From an uncultured Pseudodesulfovibrio sp. (lineage in GTDB: Bacteria; Desulfobacterota; Desulfovibrionia; Desulfovibrionales; Desulfovibrionaceae): a stretch of 5,558 nt of DNA. This document shows, piece after piece, positions 5,097 to 5,558 of this stretch. Position 1 is the first letter of the stretch. The number at the start of each line of letters is the position of its first letter. The notes beneath the pieces are model-generated. The model was not told the DNA's origin. It searched no databases and saw only the letters and a program-made list of their open reading frames with translations. The stretch lies in NCBI GenBank assembly GCA_947259235.1, contig CAMYLL010000202.1, forward strand, positions 1-5,558, written 5' to 3'. A program made the position numbers and the translations under genes.

Positions 5097-5558
5097 TTAG
5101 AAGCCGTTCATCGCGTCTTCGTACGTGTCGTGGATGGCGGCCAGCTTTGAGATGCCGACCATGTCGAGGATCGAAGACATGTTCCCTGCCAGGCCGACCA
5201 GGGACACGGATATTCCGGCCTCCCGACACCTGAGCAGGCTTTGCGTCAAAAGGGCTATGCCCGCGCCGTTGACGGAAGCGCCGTCCGAGAAGACCAGAAC
5301 GAGTTTGTCCCTGTCCCCCGTGGCCGTGGCAAAGGCTTGCGACAGCGACGGTTCGGAGCCGGAATTGACGGACCCGCGTATGTCGATGACGGCGACGTCG
5401 CCATCGGTTCGGACGGCGTACTCCTCGTCCTCGGTCTGGGAGAGGCGGATGCGCTCCCGGGCTCTCTTGAGGGCGGAGTCCAGGCTCGACTGGTTGATTG
5501 GCTTGTTGATGAAGTCCGTGGCGTCCAGGCTCAAGGCCTCGATGGCGAGATCCATGTC
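5097..5558 (-). CDS. Response-regulator receiver fused to STAS domain (5' end beyond window)
   Basis: The visible 153 codons are the C-terminal part of a signalling protein. Residues 1-40 are the end of a CheY-like receiver: DMDLAIEALSLDATDFINKP matches the usual MD-A-A-GA-DFI-KP ending, with the conserved lysine at K19. The phosphoacceptor aspartate would lie outside the window. Residues about 46-153 form a STAS (anti-sigma factor antagonist) domain: VAVIDIRGSVNSG, KLVLVFSDGASVNGAGIALL, then ISVSLVGLAGNMSSILDMVGI. STAS proteins of partner-switching systems normally carry a DSSG motif whose serine is phosphorylated. Here the same place reads NGAG (97-100), with no serine, so control by a serine kinase is unlikely. 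Control is more plausibly through the receiver. The stop TAA (5099-5097) lies 21 bases before the redoxin start, consistent with one transcript. The cognate kinase and binding partner are not in the window. Confidence 0.88.
   Translation of the reverse strand, partial: DMDLAIEALSLDATDFINKPINQSSLDSALKRARERIRLSQTEDEEYAVRTDGDVAVIDIRGSVNSGSEPSLSQAFATATGDRDKLVLVFSDGASVNGAGIALLTQSLLRCREAGISVSLVGLAGNMSSILDMVGISKLAAIHDTYEDAMNGF

Noticed and set aside
4537..5229. N-terminal extension of the GAF-rhodanese frame to an 808-codon frame
   Set aside because: The extension overlaps the redoxin gene in another frame, and its translation is Arg/Gly/His-rich without a fold. The ATGA junction at 4536 explains the start.

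Overview
The window is a GC-rich stretch in which every credible gene lies on the minus strand, so transcription runs from high to low coordinates. I place it tentatively in the Desulfovibrionales or a related anaerobic delta-proteobacterial group. The basis is composition, the receiver-STAS fusion, and an iron-complex-type binding protein of a style I associate with sulfate reducers and methanogens. No database search was possible.

Region A (5558 down to 2010) is a tightly packed operon whose first gene is cut by the window edge. In transcription order it holds: (1) the C-terminal part of a response-regulator receiver fused to a STAS domain; (2) a secreted TlpA/redoxin-like thiol protein with a CPIC active site; (3) a 577-residue protein with two GAF-like sensor units, a coiled coil, one membrane helix and a periplasmic rhodanese domain whose catalytic cysteine is glycine; (4) a four-helix MauE/DoxX-family membrane protein with a Cys-Gly-Cys motif; (5) a small lipoprotein. 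The last four genes are joined by three successive 4-base ATGA stop/start overlaps, so they are very probably translated together.

Region B (2009 down to 1821) is an AT-rich 189-base gap. It holds a plausible sigma70-type promoter and several short inverted repeats, one of which covers the -35 element. I see no convincing terminator there.

Region C (1820 down to 1) is an ABC importer of the iron-complex/siderophore/corrinoid class: a periplasmic binding protein followed one base later by a FecCD-type permease that runs off the window. The ATPase gene probably lies beyond position 1.

The most interesting element is region A. A cysteine-pair thioredoxin plus a MauE-like membrane partner recalls the MauD/MauE pair. 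Here the pair is combined with a tethered, degenerate rhodanese attached to cytoplasmic GAF domains and with a receiver-STAS protein that has lost the usual phosphorylatable serine. This looks like a periplasmic thiol-redox module coupled to cytoplasmic sensing. That function is an inference.
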